DNA of 34,395 nucleotides from Pseudomonas entomophila (GCF_029478665.1 NZ_JARPQB010000054.1:1-34395), one strand, 5' to 3'. Counted from the first letter of the stretch, positions 16,376 through 25,482 are shown. Translations and numbers: made by a program. Notes: generated from the sequence alone by a model not told the origin.

Positions 16376-16404
16376 TTGGTCTGGCGAAGCCGATCCGTTA
16401 ACAT
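16376..16404 (+). promoter_or_regulatory. Probable sigma-70 promoter of rapA
   Basis: TTGGTC (16376-16381), a 17-base spacer and TAACAT (16399-16404) give a plausible sigma-70 promoter with an about 28-base leader before ATG 16438. GGGAG lies ten bases before the ATG. Confidence 0.5.
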
Positions 16405-16437
16405 AGCCGGCTTTTTCATCGCGGGAGTTTTGGCAGT

Positions 16438-19284
16438 ATGGCGCAGCAGTATCAACCGGGGCAACGCTGGATCAGCGACAGCGAAGCCGAGCTCGGTCTT
16501 GGGACCATCCTGGCGCAGGATGGCCGCCTTCTGACCGTGCTCTACCCGGCCACGGGCGACACCCGCCAGTACTCGCTACGCAATGCGCCGCTGACCCGCG
16601 TGCGCTTCTCGCCTGGCGACCTGATCACCCACTTCGAGGGCTGGAAGCTGACCGTGCGCGAGGTCGAGGACGTCGATGGCCTGCTGGTCTACCACGGCAT
16701 CGACGGGCAGAACCAGCCACACACGCTGCCCGAGACGCAGCTGTCGAACTTCATCCAGTTCCGCCTGGCCAGCGACCGCCTGTTCGCCGGGCAGATCGAC
16801 CCGCTGTCGTGGTTCTCCCTGCGCTACAACACCCTGCAACACAACAGCAAGCAGATGCTCTCTTCACTGTGGGGCCTGGGCGGCGTGCGTGCGCAACCCA
16901 TCGCCCACCAGTTGCACATCGCCCGTGAAGTTGCCGACCGCATCGCCCCGCGCGTGTTGCTGGCCGACGAAGTGGGCCTGGGCAAGACCATCGAAGCAGG
17001 CCTGGTCATTCATCGCCAGCTGTTGTCCGGCCGTGCCAGCCGCGTGCTGATCCTGGTGCCCGAGAACCTCCAGCACCAGTGGCTGGTGGAGATGCGCCGA
17101 CGCTTCAACCTGCAAGTGGCGCTGTTCGACGCCGAACGCTTCATCGAAAGCGACGCCAGCAACCCGTTCGAGGATGCCCAGCTGGCGCTGGTGGCCCTGG
17201 AGTGGCTGGTCGACGACGAGAAGGCCCAGGACGCGCTGTTCGCCGCCGGCTGGGACCTGATGGTGGTCGACGAGGCCCACCACCTGGTCTGGCACGAGGA
17301 ACAGGCCAGCCCCGAGTACGCACTGGTCGAGCAACTGGCCCAGGTCATTCCGGGCGTGCTGCTGCTCACCGCGACCCCTGAACAGCTCGGCCAGGACAGC
17401 CACTTCGCCCGCCTGCGCCTGCTCGACCCCAACCGTTTCCATGACCTGGCCGCGTTCCGCGCCGAAAGCGAAAACTATCGCCCGGTGGCCGAAGCGGTAC
17501 AGGAACTGCTCGACGAAGGTCGCCTGTCGGCCAAGGCCCACGCCACCATTCAGGGTTTCCTCGGTGCCGAAGGCGAAGCGCTGCTGGCCGCGGTCAGCGA
17601 TGGCGACAGCCAGGCCAGCGCGCGCCTGATCCGCGAGCTGCTCGACCGCCACGGCACCGGCCGCGTGCTGTTCCGCAATACCCGGGCGGCAATCCAGGGC
17701 TTCCCGGAACGCCAACTGCACCCCTACCCCCTGGCTAACCCGGAGCAATATGCCGAGCTGCCTTCGGGCGAACGTGCCGAGCTGTACCCAGAGGTAGCCT
17801 TCCAGGCCCAGGGCGAGACCAGCGACGAAGAACGCTGGTGGCGCTTCGACCCTCGGGTCGACTGGCTGATCGACACCCTGAAGATGCTCAAGCGTACCAA
17901 GGTGCTGGTGATCTGTGCCCACGCCGAGACCGCCATGGACCTGGAAGACGCCCTGCGCGTGCGCTCCGGTATTCCAGCCACGGTGTTCCATGAAGGCATG
18001 AGCATCCTCGAGCGCGACCGCGCCGCCGCCTACTTCGCCGACGAAGAGTTCGGCGCCCAGGTGCTGATCTGCTCCGAGATCGGCAGTGAAGGCCGCAACT
18101 TCCAGTTCGCCCATCACCTGGTGATGTTCGACCTGCCAGCCCACCCGGACCTGCTCGAACAGCGTATCGGCCGTCTTGACCGGATCGGCCAGAAACATAC
18201 GATCCAGCTGCACATCCCGTACCTGCAGGACAGCCCGCAGGAGCGCCTGTTCCAGTGGTACCACGAAGGCCTCAACGCCTTCCTCAACACCTGCCCGACC
18301 GGCAACGCCCTGCAGCACCAGTTCGGCCCGCGCCTGCTGCCGCTGCTCGCCGAAGGTGACGAGAAAGCCTGGGGCAAGCTGGTGGCTGAAGCCCGCACAG
18401 AACGTGAAAAGCTCGAAGCCGAGCTGCACAGCGGCCGCGACCGCCTGCTGGAACTCAACTCCGGTGGCGCTGGGGAGGGTCAGGCGCTGGTCGAGGCGAT
18501 TCTCGAGCAGGACGACCAGTTCGCCCTGCCGATCTACATGGAAACCCTGTTCGACGCCTTTGGCATCGACAGCGAAGACCATTCCGAGAACGCCCTGGTG
18601 CTCAAGCCCAGCGAGAAGATGCTCGATGCCAGCTTCCCACTGGGTGACGACGAGGGCGTGACCATCACCTACGACCGTGGCCAGGCCCTGTCCCGCGAGG
18701 ACATGCAGTTCCTCACCTGGGAGCACCCGATGGTCCAGGGCGGCATGGACCTGGTGCTGTCCGGCTCGATGGGCAACACCGCGGTCGCGCTGATCAAGAA
18801 CAAGGCGCTCAAGCCCGGCACCGTGCTGCTCGAACTGCTGTATGTCAGCGAGGTGGTGGCGCCACGCAGCCTGCAACTGGGCCGCTACCTGCCGCCGGCG
18901 GCGCTGCGTTGCCTGCTCGACGCCAACGGCAACGATCTGGCGGCGCGTGTGGCCTTCGAAACGCTTAACGACCAGCTCGAGAGCGTGCCACGGGCCAGTT
19001 CCAACAAGTTCGTCCAGGCCCAGCGCGACGTGCTGGCCAAGCGCATCGCCGCAGGCGAGGCCAAGGTCCTGCCAACGCACGAGGAACGCGTCGCCCAGGC
19101 CCAGCAACGCCTGGTGGCCGAGGCGGATGAGGAGCTTGCACGCCTGACCGCGCTCAAGGCGGTCAACCCCACCGTGCGCGACACTGAGATCGACGCCCTG
19201 CGCCAGCAGCGTAAGGATGGCATGGCGGCGCTGGAAAAAGCGGCGCTGCGCCTGGAGGCCATCCGGGTGCTGGTGGCTGGCTGA
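16438..19284 (+). CDS. rapA: RNA polymerase-associated ATPase RapA (HepA)
   Basis: A 948-residue Swi2/Snf2-family ATPase that binds RNA polymerase and helps recycle it after transcription, using ATP to remodel stalled complexes. The N-terminus has the tandem Tudor-like domains of RapA (MAQQYQPGQRWISDSEAELG). The helicase core follows: Walker A LADEVGLGKTIEAG (K183), DEAH (278-281), motif III LLTATPEQ, then the second lobe with SEIGSEGRNFQ and QRIGRLDRIGQ (motif VI). A C-terminal RapA-specific region follows. Length matches the E. coli protein (about 968). No frameshift. It stands alone, divergent from a lipoprotein gene and followed by a REP palindrome. Confidence 0.97.
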   Translation: MAQQYQPGQRWISDSEAELGLGTILAQDGRLLTVLYPATGDTRQYSLRNAPLTRVRFSPGDLITHFEGWKLTVREVEDVDGLLVYHGIDGQNQPHTLPETQLSNFIQFRLASDRLFAGQIDPLSWFSLRYNTLQHNSKQMLSSLWGLGGVRAQPIAHQLHIAREVADRIAPRVLLADEVGLGKTIEAGLVIHRQLLSGRASRVLILVPENLQHQWLVEMRRRFNLQVALFDAERFIESDASNPFEDAQLALVALEWLVDDEKAQDALFAAGWDLMVVDEAHHLVWHEEQASPEYALVEQLAQVIPGVLLLTATPEQLGQDSHFARLRLLDPNRFHDLAAFRAESENYRPVAEAVQELLDEGRLSAKAHATIQGFLGAEGEALLAAVSDGDSQASARLIRELLDRHGTGRVLFRNTRAAIQGFPERQLHPYPLANPEQYAELPSGERAELYPEVAFQAQGETSDEERWWRFDPRVDWLIDTLKMLKRTKVLVICAHAETAMDLEDALRVRSGIPATVFHEGMSILERDRAAAYFADEEFGAQVLICSEIGSEGRNFQFAHHLVMFDLPAHPDLLEQRIGRLDRIGQKHTIQLHIPYLQDSPQERLFQWYHEGLNAFLNTCPTGNALQHQFGPRLLPLLAEGDEKAWGKLVAEARTEREKLEAELHSGRDRLLELNSGGAGEGQALVEAILEQDDQFALPIYMETLFDAFGIDSEDHSENALVLKPSEKMLDASFPLGDDEGVTITYDRGQALSREDMQFLTWEHPMVQGGMDLVLSGSMGNTAVALIKNKALKPGTVLLELLYVSEVVAPRSLQLGRYLPPAALRCLLDANGNDLAARVAFETLNDQLESVPRASSNKFVQAQRDVLAKRIAAGEAKVLPTHEERVAQAQQRLVAEADEELARLTALKAVNPTVRDTEIDALRQQRKDGMAALEKAALRLEAIRVLVAG

Positions 19285-19290
19285 TACCCC

Positions 19291-19346
19291 GTTCGCCGGC
19301 AAGCCGGCTCCTACAGATATCCGTAGGAGCCGGCTTACCGGCGAAC
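19291..19346. repeat. REP inverted pair (GTAGGAGCCGGC type), short loop
   Basis: Arms of 24 bases (19291-19314 and 19323-19346) are inverted copies with one mismatch and only eight bases between them, so a long hairpin would form just 7 bases after the rapA stop. It may act as an mRNA-stabilising or attenuating structure. There is no T run, so it is not a classical terminator. Confidence 0.85.
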
Positions 19347-19438
19347 AGCCACTCGTTTAGACCGCTGCGCTATTAGCCTCATATCCAAACGATAGAGACC
19401 AAAGTGCCATTAATCAGGAAGGCTTAAGCACCCCTTCC

Positions 19439-19445
19439 TATACTC
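19439..19445 (+). promoter_or_regulatory. Possible sigma-S-like -10 element of the MHYT gene
   Basis: CTATACT-type sequence (TATACT at 19439-19444, preceded by C) with no good -35 at 17 bases, as seen at RpoS-preferring promoters. It lies about 65 bases before the start codon at 19510. Confidence 0.3.
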
Positions 19446-19509
19446 CTGCAGGAACAGTCTCCATCCGCGCTCAGTGGGGACAAGGGCTCACTCGACAAAG
19501 AGGCCTGCA

Positions 19510-21774
19510 ATGGAGTGGCTGGGACTGCGATTGTTCGCCGAGCTACCGGCGACCGGACAAATCATCCTCGACTGCCGACACAACCCCTTCCTGGTGATGC
19601 TCGCCTTCACCGTCGCCGGTGCCGCCTGCTTCGCCACCCTGGGCATGGCCGAGCGCCAGAGCCATAGCGAGGCCCCCACGGCGCGCCGCCAATGGCGGGT
19701 ACTCGGCGCCTGCTGCCTGGCCGGTGGCATCTGGGCCATGCACTTCATCAGCCTGCTGGCCTTCCAGGCCCCGCTGGAACTCCACTTCGACGCCGCCCTG
19801 ACCGCCTTGTCATTATTGATTGCATTGATTGCCGCCTGGCTGGCGATGAACAGCCTCGACCGCGGCGAGATGCGTCTGGGCCATTACCTGCAAGCGGCAC
19901 TGTTGATCGGCCTGGGTATCAGCACCATGCACTATGTCGGCATGGCCGCGTTGCAGACCAGCGCCCACCAGTACTACCAGACCGGGCTGCTGCTGGCGTC
20001 CATCGCCATCGCCATGGCCACCGGCCTGTTGGCACTGTTGATGGCCCGCTACTTCCGCCAGGGCAGCGGCACCCTGCACCTGTTGATGAAACATGGCGCC
20101 AGCCTGTTGATGGCCGCCGGCATCGTGCTCACCCATTTCACCGGCATGGCCGCGATGACCCTGGTGATTCCCGGTGGAACCGCCCTGAGCCTGCCCTCCG
20201 CCGACAACAACCTGCAACTGGCGCTGACCATCGCCTTCATTACCCTGCTGATCAGCGGCAGCAGCATCAGCGCCGCGCTGGCCGACAAGAAGCTGCAAAG
20301 CAAGGAGCACGACCTGCGCCGGGTCAACCTGCTGCTCAGCCAGCTCGACCAGGCCCGGGTATCCTTGCAGCAGGCCGCGCACTACGACGCCCTGACCGGC
20401 CTGGTCAACCGCCGTGGCTTCAACCAGGTGTTCGCCGAGCGCCTGGCCGAGCAGACCGCCAACGACGGCATGCTGGCGGTGATGTTCCTCGACATCGACC
20501 ACTTCAAGCGCATCAACGACAGCCTCGGCCATGCCGCCGGTGACGAACTGCTCAAGGTCATCGCCGGGCATATCAAGGCCGCGACTCGTGGCAATGACCT
20601 GGTGTCGCGCTTCGGCGGCGACGAGTTCTGTGTCGTCACCAGCCTGAACAACCGCGACGAGGCGCGCCACCTGGCACAGCGCATCATGCAACGGATGAAG
20701 GAACCGATCGACCTGGCCGGGCGGCGCATGGTGATGACCACCAGCATCGGCATCAGCATCTTCCCCGATGACGGCCACAGCACCGAGGAGCTGCTGAAAA
20801 ACGCCGACCTCGCCCTCTATCAATCCAAGGGCTGCGGGCGCAACAGCCTGCATTTCTTCAGCAGCGGCCTGAAGACCCGCGCCACCCTGGAGCTGCAACT
20901 GGAAGAAGAACTGCGCCTGGCACTGTTCGAGGAACGCGGGTTATGCGTGTACTACCAGCCGATCTTCGACCTGCACAGCCGGAAAGTGAGCAAGCTCGAA
21001 GCCCTGGTGCGCTGGCAGCACCCGCAACATGGCCTGCTCAGCCCTGATCGCTTCATCCCCATCGCCGAAGCCAACGGCCTGATCGCCGAGCTCGACCTGT
21101 GGGTGCTGCGCCGCGCCTGCGAGGACCTGGCCCAGCTCAACCGGCATGGCTATGGCCACCTCAAGGTCACGGTCAACTGTTCGGCGCTCACCCTGGGCCG
21201 CGAGGAGCTGGCCAGCGAAGTGGAGATGGCGCTGTTCCAGGCGGGCCTGGCTGCTCGGCAGCTGGAACTGGAAGTCACCGAGAACGCCCTGATGGGCGAC
21301 ATCCACCACACCATCGAGCTGCTCAAGCGCATCCGCGCCCAGGGCGTGGCCCTGTCGATCGATGATTTCGGCACCGGTTATTCGTCCCTGGCCTATCTCA
21401 AGCGCCTGCCGCTGGACGTGCTGAAGATCGATCGCTCGTTCATCCAGGAAGTACCCGGCAACCAGAAGGATCGGGAGATCGTCCAGGCGATCATCATCAT
21501 GGCCCACACCCTGCATCTGAAAGTGGTCACCGAAGGCGTCGAGACAGCGGAGCAACAGGCTTTCCTCGCCGCCCACGGCTGTGACTGCCTGCAGGGTTAC
21601 CTGCTCAGCCGGCCGTTGCCACCGAGCGAACTGCGGCCGGTACTCGAACGCCTGGACCGCCAGCACGACATGCTCAGCCCTTGCTGCGATACAGCGATAC
21701 CAGGGTCGCCGGATCTTTTTGCAGATGGCCCTGGCTACCGTGCAAGCGCATCAGTTGCGCGGCGAGGCCACTGA
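19510..21774 (+). CDS. MHYT-GGDEF-EAL c-di-GMP enzyme (MucR/NbdA-like)
   Basis: A 754-residue inner-membrane enzyme. The N-terminal about 250 residues form a seven-helix MHYT sensor with three repeated motifs: MHFISLLAF (from M77), MHYVGMAAL (from M140) and THFTGMAAM (from T208). Their Met/His residues are proposed to bind copper and sense a diatomic gas. GGDEF is intact (369-373) with an RGND I-site; EAL is intact (E497; TVNCS, ELEVTEN, SIDDFGTGYSS, TEGVET, LQGYLLS). P. aeruginosa MucR and NbdA share this order. ATG 19510 has AGAGG six bases upstream. The last about 33 residues lie in a 101-base overlap with the convergent dehydrogenase gene and look unlike a folded tail. Confidence 0.92.
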   Translation: MEWLGLRLFAELPATGQIILDCRHNPFLVMLAFTVAGAACFATLGMAERQSHSEAPTARRQWRVLGACCLAGGIWAMHFISLLAFQAPLELHFDAALTALSLLIALIAAWLAMNSLDRGEMRLGHYLQAALLIGLGISTMHYVGMAALQTSAHQYYQTGLLLASIAIAMATGLLALLMARYFRQGSGTLHLLMKHGASLLMAAGIVLTHFTGMAAMTLVIPGGTALSLPSADNNLQLALTIAFITLLISGSSISAALADKKLQSKEHDLRRVNLLLSQLDQARVSLQQAAHYDALTGLVNRRGFNQVFAERLAEQTANDGMLAVMFLDIDHFKRINDSLGHAAGDELLKVIAGHIKAATRGNDLVSRFGGDEFCVVTSLNNRDEARHLAQRIMQRMKEPIDLAGRRMVMTTSIGISIFPDDGHSTEELLKNADLALYQSKGCGRNSLHFFSSGLKTRATLELQLEEELRLALFEERGLCVYYQPIFDLHSRKVSKLEALVRWQHPQHGLLSPDRFIPIAEANGLIAELDLWVLRRACEDLAQLNRHGYGHLKVTVNCSALTLGREELASEVEMALFQAGLAARQLELEVTENALMGDIHHTIELLKRIRAQGVALSIDDFGTGYSSLAYLKRLPLDVLKIDRSFIQEVPGNQKDREIVQAIIIMAHTLHLKVVTEGVETAEQQAFLAAHGCDCLQGYLLSRPLPPSELRPVLERLDRQHDMLSPCCDTAIPGSPDLFADGPGYRASASVARRGH

Positions 21775-22561
21775 GCGGCGTCGCCGAGCCCTGCTCGCGG
21801 GAAAACTTCACTGCGCTGTCGAGGTCCTTGAGCAACGTGCGCACATGCCACTTGACCGGCTCGAAACGGCTTTCGGCCATTTGCGGGGCAAGGATCTGCA
21901 AGGGTTTCGAGTCGGCGAAACCACCGGCCAATGCCTCGGCGATCAAGCTGGCATCCACCCCTGACTGCTCGGCGAGGGCCACCACCTCGGCGATCACCAG
22001 GGCATTGCAGGCGACGATCATCTGGTTGCAGGCCTTGGTCACCTGCCCCGCGCCGACACCGCCCATGTGCGTCACCCGCTGACCAAGGGTGAGGAGCACC
22101 GGGCGTGCCCGCTCCAGGTCCGAGGCCTCGCCACCGACCATGATCGCCAGGGTACCGGCCTCGGCGCCTGGGGTACCGCCCGAGACCGGCGCGTCGAGCC
22201 AGGCCATGCCACACAGCGCCGCCAGTTCGGCGGCCATTTCACGGGTGGCGGTCGGTTCCAGGCTGGAGAAGTCCACCAGCAACTGGCCGCCGCGCCCACC
22301 ACTGGCAATGCCCCCCTCGCCAAATACCACCTCGCGCACCACCGCCGTGTCGGCCAGGCACAGCAACACCATGTCCGTCCCGTTGCACAGATCCTCGGGG
22401 CTCGCGGCCAGACGCGCCCCCGCCGCGACCAGTTCGGCGCACTTGTCCGGGCTGCGGTTCCACACGGTCAGCGGGTAACCCGCCGCCAGCAGCCGACGGC
22501 ACATCGGCAAGCCCATCAGGCCGATCCCGGCGAACCCCAGCGAAGGCAAAGCAGTATTCAT
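21674..22561 (-). CDS. 3-hydroxyisobutyrate dehydrogenase-family NAD(P)-dependent oxidoreductase
   Basis: A 295-residue beta-hydroxyacid dehydrogenase. Signature motifs are visible: the dinucleotide fold GFAGIGLMGLPM (9-20), the substrate loop DAPVSGGTPGAEAGTLAIMV (123-142) and the catalytic lysine in GAGQVTKACNQM (K176). NRSPDK at 35-40 ends the second strand with N-R, which suggests NADP preference. Possible activities include 3-hydroxyisobutyrate dehydrogenase, tartronate semialdehyde reductase (GlxR) or glyoxylate/succinic semialdehyde reductase; neighbours do not decide. ATG 22561 has TGGAG six bases upstream. It is divergent from the tubulin-like gene and overlaps the convergent MHYT gene by 101 bases. 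The much longer antisense frame to 25045 is not a gene. Confidence 0.88.
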   Translation of the reverse strand: MNTALPSLGFAGIGLMGLPMCRRLLAAGYPLTVWNRSPDKCAELVAAGARLAASPEDLCNGTDMVLLCLADTAVVREVVFGEGGIASGGRGGQLLVDFSSLEPTATREMAAELAALCGMAWLDAPVSGGTPGAEAGTLAIMVGGEASDLERARPVLLTLGQRVTHMGGVGAGQVTKACNQMIVACNALVIAEVVALAEQSGVDASLIAEALAGGFADSKPLQILAPQMAESRFEPVKWHVRTLLKDLDSAVKFSREQGSATPLSGLAAQLMRLHGSQGHLQKDPATLVSLYRSKG

Positions 22562-22635
22562 GAACGACTCCAGATTAAAGAAGCGTGACAAACGGACGAT
22601 GCAATGCGGGTGCGAGGAGAAAACCTTAGAACGCC

Positions 22636-22650
22636 TAGGGAAAACCCCTA
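22636..22650. promoter_or_regulatory. Inverted repeat TAGGG-N5-CCCTA between divergent genes
   Basis: A five-base inverted repeat around AAAAC lies in the AT-rich 192-base space between the dehydrogenase and tubulin-like genes. It could be an operator for either promoter. Short, so modest support. Confidence 0.25.
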
Positions 22651-22753
22651 TCGCACAAGAAAAAGACGCACTGATAAAGTCGCGAAATTTCTCCGTGATG
22701 GCTAGATGACATATTCCAACGGGGAACCCACCACTCCAGGCAAATGGCGCACT

Positions 22754-24937
22754 ATGACCTCTACGAACACTTCTGCCAATGCGGTCCCTGAGTCGTCGCT
22801 CACTCCCACGTCGTTGACTGCCGGTGGTGCTCGAGATCTTCCTGCCAGCCGCAACCTGCCGACCCATCAGTACCTGTACTTCACCGAACAGGACATCCAG
22901 CGCATCCTCGACAACCTCGACGGCCTGCGCGACCTGGTGTTCCCGCAGAACCTGCATGTCGAGAGCGAAGACCAACTGCGCCTGGAGCAGCAGTTCCCCT
23001 CGGTGTGCCTGATCGGCCTGGGCCGCTGCGGCTCGAACATCGCCCTGGACGTGGCGGAGCTGGTGTACAACGCCCGCACGTTCTTCCTCAACGAGTTCAA
23101 CAACGAGGACCGGCACAAGGGCGAAACCGGCTACAGCCCGGCGCGCTGGATCCGCCAGAACCTGCGCCTGGTGCAGAACAAGGGCACCAAGCCGGTGTTC
23201 CTGGTCGAGCCCCTGGTGATGCTTGGTGACCTGGACAAGGACATCGCCGGGCGCATCCGCTTCTCGCGCAAGGGCGAGCGCGGCGGTTTCCTGCGCGACT
23301 ACAGCAAGATGAAGATCATGGACCTGTCCGAGGTGCATGCTGGCGGCGCCGGCAACGCGCCGATTCTCGGCCAGTACCTGGCCAAGATCATCCTCAACAA
23401 GGATACCCAGCGTTTCTCCAGCGCCGACTGGAAACTGATCCACTCGTACCTGATCGACTCCTGCGGCATCAAGGCCAACCAGTCGCGCCTGTACTTCTAT
23501 ATCTTCAGCGCCGGCGGCGGTACCGGCTCGGGCATGGCCTCGGAGTTCGGCCTGGCCCAGCAGTACTCGTACATGAACAAGACCTTCGACACCAAGCCGG
23601 CCGACGAGAACGACGGCAAGAGCGGGCACTCGTTTGTCTTCGAACCGATCTTCACCAGCGGCATCTGCGTACTGCCGAACGCCTCCGACCACCGTAGCGA
23701 AATGTCCGAAGCCCTGCACATCAACGCCGGGCGCCTGCTGTGCAAGTACCTGTCGGAGGAATGGGACTTCTCGTACAACTTCGACAATGAAGACAGCAGC
23801 GAAGCCAGCGTCATGGGCCGCATTCGCCCATGGAACGCGATGATGCTGATCTCCAACGACATCATGCGCTACGCCGAAGAAAGCGATGACGGCACGATCC
23901 AGAACATCGACGTCAATGCGATGGAGAAGCACGCCAACCAGTACATCTCCCAGCAGATCTTCAACATCCTCACCGCCCAGGCGGTGACCACCGACTACGA
24001 CCAGAACTACTTCCGCCGCGCCGGCATCGATATTGGCGAGACCATCCGCCTGGACGCCAATGACCTGTTCATGAGCCTGGCCGGCCCCGTGGCCATCGCC
24101 TACGCCGAGTCGGTGGTGCCGGAAATCCCGGCCCAGGGTTCGGACAAGTTCAAAGTGTTCGAGCGCGAACAGCCACGGCTGGATATCGACGACCTGTTCT
24201 TCCGCTCCATCGACCTGCCGCACTTCAACAAGCAGACCCAGGCCATCGAAGGCATCAGCCTGTTGCCAATCGAGTCGCGCCGCTACCGCGCCGCGCTGGA
24301 GCAGTACCAGGCCTCGGGCTACGACGCCGCGGCGTTGCACGACCTGCACTTCTTCAAGAACTGTTCGTCGGTGGTGTCGATCGTCTCGCTGCCCAAGGAC
24401 TACAAGCTGTCGTACATGGACCTGAACCGGCTCAAGACCCACCTCAACAGCCTGTTCCCCAACACCACGCTCAAGCGCTACGCGCTGGTGATCGGCGCTT
24501 CGGCCAACCTGTCGCTGACCACCCTGATCGCCAAGAGCCCGTGCCTGTCGGACGACTTCCTGACCCTGATCGTGGCGTTCATCAAACGCTGCTTCGCCCG
24601 CACCCCGTACCGCTTCGACGACACCCTGGACAATGCCATCCTCGACTTCATCACCAGCGAGCACTTCGATGAAGACAGCATCGACGACTTGCTCAACGAG
24701 TTCGAGAACCCGGCGAAGATCCTCGACACCAACTGGTACGCGATCAAGCCGATGTACGAGAAGAAATACCGCGAGCTGATCAACGACAAGAGCCGCTTCG
24801 TGTCGATCAACGACATTCGCCTGTCGCGCGAATGCGTGAAGAAGGCGGTGAAGTACCTGCGCGAGATCTTCAGGCACCGCATCGGCAAGACCCGGGTGAT
24901 TTCGCTGAACAGCCATACCGGGCGCGTGGACTACTGA
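22754..24937 (+). CDS. Chromosomal tubulin/FtsZ-like GTPase of unknown role
   Basis: A 727-residue protein (743 if ATG 22706 is used; neither start has a strong ribosome site). Tubulin-fold landmarks appear in order. A Rossmann start is CLIGLGRCGSNIALDVAELV (GLGRCGSN at 88-95). The tubulin/FtsZ phosphate loop is FSAGGGTGSGMASEFG (GGGTGSG at 254-260). An FtsZ-like MLISNDIMRY (SND at 367-369) follows, then ANQYISQQIFNILT and an acidic LDANDL (D434, D437) where the T7 loop would be. About 290 more residues follow, far longer than FtsZ (about 390), with a basic C-terminus. The first about 60 residues look disordered. This resembles the Pfam Tubulin_2 group. GTP binding is likely; polymerisation and function are unknown. 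No partner gene is adjacent. Confidence 0.75.
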   Translation: MTSTNTSANAVPESSLTPTSLTAGGARDLPASRNLPTHQYLYFTEQDIQRILDNLDGLRDLVFPQNLHVESEDQLRLEQQFPSVCLIGLGRCGSNIALDVAELVYNARTFFLNEFNNEDRHKGETGYSPARWIRQNLRLVQNKGTKPVFLVEPLVMLGDLDKDIAGRIRFSRKGERGGFLRDYSKMKIMDLSEVHAGGAGNAPILGQYLAKIILNKDTQRFSSADWKLIHSYLIDSCGIKANQSRLYFYIFSAGGGTGSGMASEFGLAQQYSYMNKTFDTKPADENDGKSGHSFVFEPIFTSGICVLPNASDHRSEMSEALHINAGRLLCKYLSEEWDFSYNFDNEDSSEASVMGRIRPWNAMMLISNDIMRYAEESDDGTIQNIDVNAMEKHANQYISQQIFNILTAQAVTTDYDQNYFRRAGIDIGETIRLDANDLFMSLAGPVAIAYAESVVPEIPAQGSDKFKVFEREQPRLDIDDLFFRSIDLPHFNKQTQAIEGISLLPIESRRYRAALEQYQASGYDAAALHDLHFFKNCSSVVSIVSLPKDYKLSYMDLNRLKTHLNSLFPNTTLKRYALVIGASANLSLTTLIAKSPCLSDDFLTLIVAFIKRCFARTPYRFDDTLDNAILDFITSEHFDEDSIDDLLNEFENPAKILDTNWYAIKPMYEKKYRELINDKSRFVSINDIRLSRECVKKAVKYLREIFRHRIGKTRVISLNSHTGRVDY

Positions 24938-24951
24938 GTCGCCCCACGCCT

Positions 24952-25023
24952 GTAGGAGCCAGCCTTGCTGGCGAACCAAGCGCCGCGGTGGCGCCGGTGT
25001 TCGCCGGCAAGGCCGGCTCCTAC
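24952..25023. repeat. Composite REP pair, orientation A
   Basis: Inverted arms 24952-24976 (GCCAGC-CTT-GCTGGC core) and 24999-25023 (GCCGGC-CTT-GCCGGC core). Each arm is itself a hairpin, and the base differences are compensatory within each arm. The whole element reappears, reversed, at 30903-30987. Confidence 0.85.
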
Positions 25024-25176
25024 GAGCGATCGCCCGCCCACCCATTACGCATGCCGTAAACTGTTACCGCCCCGCCAAATCACCCCGCCACTGTTACTTG
25101 TTTCCACCTTACGTGAGCGTCAACGCGCACCAGCGCGAGGCGCCTGTGCATTTTCACGCACTAAAAAAGCGCGTGG

Positions 25177-25482
25177 TTATTCCGCTTTCTTCGCCTGGAT
25201 CACGATGAACGGCGAAACCACCACCGCCCAGATCTCTGGATCGCGGGTTTGCAGGTCGAGCGCCTGCTCGGCGGAAACCGGCCCGACAGTGCCATCACTA
25301 CGCCACTTGGCGAAGATCTCGCTGCGATTCTCGGCCATCGCCTCGGCAACGGCGATCAGGTCGAGGCTGGCGTCGACCCAAATCAGGTCACCCTTGGCCC
25401 AGAAACGCTCCAGGGCTTTCCACTCGATGACGGCGGTCTCGCCGAGCAATTTGGCATAGAGGGTGCTTACTTGATCAGTCAT
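25177..25482 (-). CDS. DUF2288 family protein
   Basis: A 101-residue soluble protein of the DUF2288 family, recognised by STLYAKLLGETAVIEWKALE near the start, the LDLIAVAEAMAEN middle, and WAVVVSPFIVIQAKK at the end. The family is conserved in gamma-proteobacteria and cyanobacteria without an assigned function. AGGT lies a few bases before ATG 25482. It is transcribed alone, convergent with the tubulin-like gene, with a REP element between them, and divergent from braC. Confidence 0.85.
   Translation of the reverse strand: MTDQVSTLYAKLLGETAVIEWKALERFWAKGDLIWVDASLDLIAVAEAMAENRSEIFAKWRSDGTVGPVSAEQALDLQTRDPEIWAVVVSPFIVIQAKKAE

Noticed and set aside
16864..19302. 812-codon minus-strand frame opposite rapA
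   Set aside because: Antisense shadow of a gene with strong motif support; no recognisable domain.
19291..19346. REP palindrome after rapA as a true rho-independent terminator
   Set aside because: Long stem but no following T tract; better described as a REP pair.
22754..24937. Considered as the canonical cell-division ftsZ
   Set aside because: Length, sequence and context differ: no ftsQA or lpxC beside it and no FtsZ C-terminal FtsA/ZipA-binding peptide.
22562..25045. Very long minus-strand open frame opposite the tubulin-like gene, fused to the dehydrogenase
   Set aside because: It mirrors the plus-strand gene in a GC-rich genome, has composition rich in V, H, Q and D as expected for an antisense shadow, and a good ribosome site marks the real dehydrogenase start at 22561.
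25130..25176. Possible terminator after DUF2288
   Set aside because: The hairpin is weak and has no T run on the correct side.
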